Both the position numbers and the translations under genes were made by a program. The notes under the pieces were generated by a model, which was not told where the DNA came from, did no database searches, and saw only the letters and a program-made list of their open reading frames with translations. Of a stretch of DNA of 24,668 nucleotides, positions 19,443-24,668 are shown piece by piece. Numbering within the stretch: the stretch's first letter is position 1; each line of letters opens with the position of its first letter. Source of the DNA: Priapulus caudatus (Eukaryota; Priapulida; Priapulimorpha; Priapulimorphida; Priapulidae); NCBI RefSeq assembly GCF_000485595.1, contig NW_014577252.1, forward strand, positions 357,285 to 381,952, written 5' to 3'.

Positions 19443-20373
19443 CTCTGTTTTCCGTGAAAATGGGAAAAGTAATATTTAAATTTTAACCAGAAATTGTATT
19501 TATTGTGTGAATAATAATAATAATAATTTGGCACTGAGATCGTTGATTATCATATATCACAGTTTTTGGCTTTTATATCAACAAGTCAATAATTGTTCAT
19601 CCTAGTTGTATGTATCGTGTATGCATCCAGGACAAGATTACATTTCCGTGTGAGCCGCTGCGATGTAGGTTAGATTGCACGTTATGCTATGTATGATAAA
19701 TGTGTACGTTATGGCAGCTTTATAATTAGCATTTTGACAATTATACAGCTGATTGTCAGCCAGCAATTGGAATGGGTGTGGAGTACCGGGTTTTTTAGAG
19801 AAGCGTAATTGTTCTATTGGATATGGATTACCGAATGCGCAAGCCTGAAATTATATGTATTAGTAATATATATATTATCAGGAGTCTATCAATAGTTGTC
19901 ACTATTTATAGTTGTCACTATTTAGCCAAGTACTGTCGTGGCCATTGACTAGTCTTGGCTTAATTGACCGAAATCTGCTTAAACCGGCTTCAGTGGTACG
20001 TCCTCTATCAACCGCACTTCACCTTTTCATGACTTTGCTCAGTCAGTCTTGAAGTAAATTTCCATAAGGCAGATGTTCTGTTTAAAAGGTGTTTCCTAGT
20101 TCTTGTAATTGTGGGTTCTGTTCATGGCGGTCTCGTTACTTATGCCGTGTAAGTTTGCCATGCTCTTTCTGTATGCAACTGCTTTGTGCAACCAGTTTCA
20201 TTTTACATCATTCCAAATTATGGTAATGGGAAGTCATAACCAAGGTTGTATAACAGGGAAACTGTTTTTCCAGACACCATAATTCTATCACCAGTATCAC
20301 AATAATAGAATAGATAGCGAGTGCTGCAAAAAGATGTTATGTGTACAAAGATGTTATTTAAGGTTGGTACCAA

Positions 20374-20379
20374 AATAAA
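20374..20379 (+). promoter_or_regulatory. Second AATAAA, possible distal poly(A) signal
   Basis: AATAAA is followed directly by taagcgatgttcttttaagc, and T-rich sequence follows. It could end a longer RAP1GAP 3' UTR of about 1.85 kb, or be chance in AT-rich DNA. Confidence 0.25.
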
Positions 20380-21330
20380 TAAGCGATGTTCTTTTAAGCT
20401 ATTATTCTAAATGTATTGTTTTATTCTCTACACGTACTATCCATCAATCAGCAATAATATGTTTTGGTGGACCGTGGGCCGTCACGATATGAGTGGGAGA
20501 GGTAGATATACTGCAACTTCAGCTGGGAGATTCTCGTTTAGTCAAGGTTAATTGTGCATAAAACATATTTGTCCCTATTTGTTTAGATCTCTTAATTCGG
20601 CCTGCGATATGTACAACAAACGCAGTCTGTATGCATATTTCAATTCACTGAAGAAAATGATTATAATGAATAGTTTAGGACATGTTTAGACTTCATGTAA
20701 TTGGAAAAAACAAGTGGTTTAAAAAAGTGGACCACCAATTCTGTCAAGGGAGATGGTCGTACGACCCCTCCAACACCCCCGACACCCACTGCCTGGCTAC
20801 AGGACTGCACACACGCTTCCTCGTGGGTGATGTTTGGTCATGAATGAACGTAGGCTGCTGATTGGAATACCAGTGTTGTGACTTGATATCTTTGGTACTG
20901 CTCTTCTCTTTCAAACGGATACCCGTAGCTAAGGGTCGCAATCAGTATACAGGCCTATAGTAGTATGCTGAGAGGAGAGAAGAAAGGTCATTAAAGCACG
21001 TTTTATTATATTCATAATATAACCTAAATGACAAAAGTATATATATATATATATACGTACTATAATAGATAAATATAATCAGTATATCAGCTCATATAAC
21101 AGTTCATAACCCTACTAGATCGTGCTTAGATTTATATCTATGAGCGTATGTCTAGTCCCTGCATCTTGCTTGAATGGTGTGACCACGTGGTAGCATATTC
21201 TTTGGACATTGGAAATGTTTCTGCGTAGGTTCCGTCATAGGTAACATTGTTTTACAATATGTATACATTATTATAGAACCGCATCTACACATACGCGTAC
21301 AATCAACCACTTGCACCCTAATACCCTTAC

Positions 21331-21532
21331 CAGGGGCGTGTACAGGAGGGCTGGGGAAAGGGGGTCCAGGAGTCAGGCGGACGCACCCCCGCCCCCCGCG
21401 CTGGCGCAGAAACGGCATCTTAAGGGGGTCTAGATTTCAAAATTTCAGATGCCCCCCTTCGCGTCTCGCAAGTCTGGGTTACGGTTAAAGACCCCCGCCC
21501 CGCCCCTGGTACAAATCCTGTACACGCCCCTG
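21331..21532. mobile_element. 202 bp MITE, perfect 17 bp TIRs, CTTAC duplication
   Basis: The left terminus CAGGGGCGTGTACAGGA is the exact reverse complement of the right terminus at 21516-21532. CTTAC lies directly before (21326-21330) and after (21533-21537), giving a 5 bp target-site duplication. The interior is C/G-homopolymer-rich and non-coding. The ends resemble invertebrate hAT-like CAGGGGCGT elements, although hAT usually makes 8 bp duplications. Confidence 0.85.
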
Positions 21533-21792
21533 CTTACCCGGTACTACACCTACTTTACTTACACCGGCCGTCACCGGATCGCGCACGAAGGAGGAAGAGT
21601 TGAGGAATAAATAATTATTAGCTGAGGCGTAGGAAAATGGAGCCGCCCGCAGTGCATGCTCCGCATCGTGCGATCAAAACCTAATTTCATGCTAGATTCT
21701 TCTCGTAGTTAATACATGGTTGCGTACTAGATGTGCCGCCCTGTGTGTTTACCTGGATGCGCCAGCATGCGTGTGGCTTGATGGATGTTGTA

Positions 21793-21952
21793 GCCATTTA
21801 ATCTTGCATAACATATATTAGATTCGACGACTCCATCAGTTCTATAATTCGACAGCGTGTGCTCTCTCAGGTAACTTCTAGATGCAATAATGCTAGCCAG
21901 AAACTTTAAAAGCTAAGATACTAGAAGACAGAAGGAACCCGCCGCCAACGCA
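21793..21952. repeat. Direct repeat copy 1 (flanks TIR element)
   Basis: This copy starts gccatttaatcttgcataac and ends gccgccaacgca. It matches 22524-22710 throughout, with scattered substitutions and many one-base indels. The TIR element at 21955 begins just after it. Confidence 0.85.
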
Positions 21953-21954
21953 TA

Positions 21955-22500
21955 CAGTAAAAACCCGCGTATAAGAACATAGATTTCAAGAACCTGTTAG
22001 GCTAAAATTTTTCCCATTAGACCCCTTATACATAAGAACCTGTTTTAGGCTAAGATTTTTAAAGTAGGTTCTTTAATTTTCCATGCACGATGAAGACTTA
22101 AAAAGAACAGCAGGTAAAATAAAAAAGACGAAAGGCCTCAAGCAATACCGATGAATGTGGGCCCAGCAGCCCTCTTTTTGGCACGCATTTTTTGGGCATG
22201 CTGGTTGTTTTCCTTGGATCAACTGTATCATACAGTAATGGTAAGCATTCTGAAAAACTTACACTGTTAGCCCATCATGGGTATTAATTAGCAAAAATTG
22301 TCAGTCCTTGTAAGAAAATTTTAACACAAACCATTATGAAATCAAGTATAAGCTTATACATATTAAAAGTCAACGAAACAATTAAGAACCTATTTAAGAA
22401 GCCTTTGAGCCTAATTTTTTCAGCGTAAGCACCTTTTATATAAGAACATATTGAGGCAACTTGGAAAAATCTTATAGTTCTTATACGCGGGTTTTTACGT
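21955..22500. mobile_element. Tc1/pogo-like non-autonomous TIR element, about 546 bp
   Basis: The left end cagtaaaaacccgcgtataa plus gaac is mirrored by the right end gttc plus ttatacgcgggtttttacgt. TA precedes the left end. Inside, aagaacctgttaggctaa-like words recur near both ends (21990, 22036, 22385, 22443) as subterminal repeats. There is no transposase frame. CAGTAAAA ends with a TA target suggest a pogo/Tigger-type Tc1-mariner MITE. Confidence 0.75.
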
Positions 22501-22523
22501 GCGTAATCGCAGACGCAAAAATA

Positions 22524-22710
22524 GCCATTTTAATCTTGCATAACATATTTAGAATCGACGACTCCCTTAGTTCTATATTCGAAACGAGGGGGGGAGGGAG
22601 GGGGGGGGGGGGGCGTGTGCCTCTCGTCAGGTAACTTTCTAGATGCCAATAATGCTAGCCAGAAACTTTTAACGGTGAGAACTAGAGACAGAAGAACCGC
22701 CGCCAACGCA
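22524..22710. repeat. Direct repeat copy 2
   Basis: This is the second copy of 21793-21952, beginning 24 bp after the TIR element. It differs by indels and by a G-rich insertion (22587-22613). It continues ataatcaccg rather than into the transposon. Confidence 0.85.
22587..22613. repeat. Poly-G tract in direct repeat copy 2
   Basis: The tract is G-runs broken only by two A, and copy 1 lacks it. It could form a G-quadruplex or be an expansion or assembly error. Confidence 0.85.
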
Positions 22711-23058
22711 ATAATCACCGAGCCCAAAATCGCCGGACGCATAATCGTCAACGCGTGCCTGCTTGTGTGCGCCCCCCCCGCTCCCCCCCCTAAACCCTAT
22801 ACTTATGCTTACTCCCTGATATTATCAGTAATCTAACGCACAGTGTACCTACGCGAGTGCTGGTCCTGAGTCTAACGGCCGCTTACGGGCCCTACTACCA
22901 GAGTCAGTGTAGCGAACGCAGTCAAGCGTAACTGAAGACTGATATTATAGCAGGTTAACAGTGGTGATTTTCACTATCCAACTAATTCAGCCTACTTTCA
23001 CGTCCACGTGTGTTACCGGGGTGGCTGCCGGGATGAAAATCTAACCAGTCTTAATAAC

Positions 23059-23556
23059 GCAAGCGCCGTAGCCAGGGGGGGGTTTCGGGGGGTTCGAAAC
23101 GAACGCCCCCCCCGGAGGCCTCCGCCCCCCAAGCAAAAAAAAAAAAAAGTTGAAATTTGGCAAGAATTTCACGCTCAGGTTCCGCCCATTTAGTGTAATA
23201 AATTGCAAATCTCCATCGTGGCGGGAGGGTGAAACAGTGAACACCCCCCTCCCACACCCTCCCCCGGCTCGCTTTCCCTCGCCTGTCACTTCGCGCCGAG
23301 CATGGGGCGTCCTACAGCGGGGGGTCCGGGGTCCGCCCCCATCTCCGCTCCGCGGAAAAGCCGCATCATGAGGGGGTGTTTTTTAATTATGGGGGGAGAG
23401 GCCCCCCCAGCCCCCCTTCGCGTGTCCTGACCTTGCGGTTACCGGTTGGCCGCCCACCTGGTAACAATCCTGTACAATGGCCGCCTGCCGAGCAATTGCT
23501 AACATTTGAAAAACGAACCCGCCCTCCACCAACATAAGAAGCTGGCTACGCGCCTG
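23059..23556. mobile_element. hAT-like non-autonomous element, about 498 bp, 8 bp TSD
   Basis: The left end reads gcaagcgccgtagccaggg, and the right end ctggctacgcgcctg is the near-complement of the left end (caggcgcgtagccag). The flanks ttaataac (23051-23058) and ttaatacc (23557-23564) match at 7 of 8 bases, as expected for a hAT duplication. The right part (about 23385-23480) resembles the right part of the 21331-21532 MITE (ttcgcgt..ggttacggtt..tggtacaaatcctgtaca), suggesting a nested or composite origin. C/G homopolymers dominate, and there is no transposase. Confidence 0.7.
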
Positions 23557-23630
23557 TTAATACCTAAATATAATAATAGACAATTATAGCCACGTTATTG
23601 GTAGTCTCTACGCTGTTACGGTTATAGCTT

Positions 23631-23755
23631 AGACCGAATAATTCTGTCCCTTATAACCTTTGTTATATTTTGGTGATGGTTATTGGCTCCCCCCCCCCCA
23701 ATAACCCTCACAAAATATAATAAAAGGTTATATTGGTGACAGAATTATTCGGTCT
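23631..23755. repeat. Hairpin with arms of about 58 bp and a poly-C loop
   Basis: The left arm agaccgaataattctgtc..ggttattgg (23631-23686) pairs with the right arm ccaataacc..gacagaattattcggtct (about 23698-23755) with a few mismatches and gaps. The loop is a C-run of about 12. It may be a foldback MITE. The outer ends are exact for about 18 bp. Confidence 0.85.
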
Positions 23756-23859
23756 ACGGTTATCTATACCCTAGCTGAGCTCTAGTCTGTGTGACTGTCG
23801 CGACTGCACCTATCATAAATTTTTAGTAAATAGAATATAAGATTCATGGTCTAAAAAAG

Positions 23860-24390
23860 CTATGGAAGACATTTTTTAAACGAATGGACGAAATGGAAGA
23901 TAAACTCAGAAGGGAATATTAAAAACGGAGTCGCATAATGGTAAACAAAAGACTAGACGACATAGATGTCAGCATGAAAGATTTGTCAAGGTTAGTGCAG
24001 GCAGTTTAATTTCTCGACTCAATTTGAAAACGCGAGTTAGATGATGCACCTACAAAAAATTACCAACCTAGAAGAAAGATAACAAGATATTAAAAAAGAG
24101 CCGCGTCAGGCAGCCGTAGAAAAGGCAATAAAAATAACGACTGGCTATAGAATGAGTTAGAGCAGTATACGATGTCGTCGTGATACGCTTAGAATTTGTA
24201 ACATATCTCCACGTACAAAAATGAGACTTGAATAGTGTAGTCAAACTCATCGCTTCACAATATGAAAGTTGAATTACTAGAGGCAAGATATAATTGCATA
24301 GTCCACAGACTGCACCTCCAAGGTCAGGCGCACCAATGCACCCAAGATCATCATTAAATTTACCACCGCGTGACAAACGCAATGAAATAT
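23860..24390 (+). pseudogene. Decayed L1-like non-LTR retrotransposon ORF1
   Basis: Piecing frames together, the + strand reads KRMDEMEDKLRREY, VNKRLDDIDVSMKDLSRLV, ITNLEER, NELEQYT then (frameshifted) RRDTLRICNISPR, and finally IIIKFTTRDKRNEIF. This order (coiled coil, then E-L-E-Q-Y-x-R-R-x-x-L-R-I, then a C-terminal IIxKFxxRxxRN motif) is that of ORF1 proteins of L1-like elements. Several stops and at least two frameshifts break it. No reverse transcriptase frame follows in the window. The right end coincides with the palindrome centre. Confidence 0.55.
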
Positions 24391-24425
24391 TTCATTGCGT
24401 TTGTCACGCGTGGTAAATTTAATGA
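24351..24425. repeat. Near-perfect 75 bp palindrome at ORF1 remnant end
   Basis: The 37 nt left arm (tcattaaatttaccac..cgcaatgaaa) and the 36 nt right arm are reverse complements except for one extra C in the left arm. Only TA lies between them. Both arms therefore encode the same IIKFTTRDKRNEIF-like peptide on opposite strands. Similarity does not extend outside the arms. Confidence 0.92.
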
Positions 24426-24668
24426 TTAAGAGAATTATCTGGGTCAGCTTATGCTTAATTTCTATATTGTATGGGTACGAAGCAGATCCTGAATTAAATT
24501 CTCCTGCAGAGACGCCCTCGGAATGCCCAATCTGTTGCCTCCGCGCCAACGTAGAGCGACTTCTTTGGAAGGCTGCGGGCCACACCGAGGTCCTGACTGA
24601 GGTGATGTTCTCCGCTCCTTCTTGCAACCTTTTTGTTCTCCCTGATGTGTGTAGAGATTCGCCTTTTG
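24422..24668 (+). CDS. Partial hypothetical secreted protein (N-terminus, runs off window)
   Basis: An ATG at 24422 opens 82 codons without a stop to the window edge. The first about 20 residues look like a signal peptide: MIKR, then the hydrophobic IIWVSLCLISILYG, then YEAD. Next come an acidic/Pro stretch and a Cys-containing segment (SECPICCLRANVERLLWKAA, then further Cys). I do not recognise a family. Base composition becomes GC-richer after 24490, as in exons. The ATG lies inside the palindrome arm, which is transposon-derived, so the start may be coincidental. A good acceptor (ttctcctgcag, ending at 24509) offers another reading in which this is an internal exon starting at about 24510. 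It is a weak call without homology. Confidence 0.3.
   Translation, partial: MIKRIIWVSLCLISILYGYEADPELNSPAETPSECPICCLRANVERLLWKAAGHTEVLTEVMFSAPSCNLFVLPDVCRDSPF

Noticed and set aside
20744-20941. 65-codon minus-strand frame
   Set aside because: It has a vaguely transposon-like look but no motif that could be named.
23081-23100. tRNA B-box-like GGTTCGAAA
   Set aside because: It lies in the hAT-like terminal region, with no A box or cloverleaf around it.
22530-23371. Pro-rich frames on both strands
   Set aside because: They are produced by C/G homopolymers of transposon ends and the poly-G tract.
24277-24627. 116-codon minus-strand frame containing IIKFTTRDKRNEIF
   Set aside because: The recognisable peptide comes from the right arm of the palindrome (an inverted copy of the ORF1 relic). 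The rest is the complement of the secreted-like frame and shows no motif.

Overview
The window is nuclear DNA from an animal. It has GT-AG introns, one GC-AG intron, many long microsatellites and several short terminal-inverted-repeat (TIR) DNA transposons. Elements with termini of the CAGGGGCG and GCGTAGCCAGGGGG kind are, in my experience, common in marine invertebrates such as cnidarians, lophotrochozoans, echinoderms and cephalochordates. The exact taxon cannot be fixed from the sequence.

The main content is one multi-exon gene on the + strand, about 7.8 to 18.9 kb, encoding a RAP1GAP-type Rap GTPase-activating protein. I could chain 15 exons in phase from a GoLoco exon (7808) to a TGA stop (18536-18538). 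They give 717 codons without an internal stop. The order is GoLoco motif, N-terminal Rap-GAP dimerisation region, catalytic Rap-GAP domain with the Asn-thumb motif, a serine-rich low-complexity tail, and a C-terminal coiled coil. The exon or exons upstream of the GoLoco motif were not found. Intron 4 uses a GC donor and also holds a candidate cassette exon that would introduce a stop.

Region by region: 1-89 is a (GA)n microsatellite. 191-1243 is a near-complete 1 kb foldback with hairpins inside the arms. 1244-7807 has no gene I can support and holds microsatellites, a CAGGGG-ended palindromic element at 4884-4976 and a possible transposon remnant near 6.3-6.6 kb. 7808-18538 is the RAP1GAP gene; its introns hold a (CTCA)n/(CT)n tract, a 48 bp perfect palindromic mini-element, a 340 bp alternating purine-pyrimidine block and a CAGGG-ended MITE (miniature inverted-repeat transposable element). 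18539-20400 is the 3' UTR and downstream flank, with a plausible poly(A) site near 18.89 kb and a (TA)n(GT)49 tract. 20.4-24.67 kb is a transposon-rich flank. It contains a 202 bp MITE with perfect 17 bp TIRs, a pogo/Tigger-like TIR element between two copies of a 160-190 bp direct repeat, a hAT-like element with an 8 bp target-site duplication, a hairpin with 58 bp arms, and a decayed L1-like ORF1. The decayed ORF1 ends in a palindrome, from whose right arm a signal-peptide-like open frame runs off the window.

The only protein system supported is Rap/G-alpha signalling through RAP1GAP. The rest of the window is repeat biology. The many overlapping long frames over GT/GCGT repeats are translation artefacts of simple repeats.
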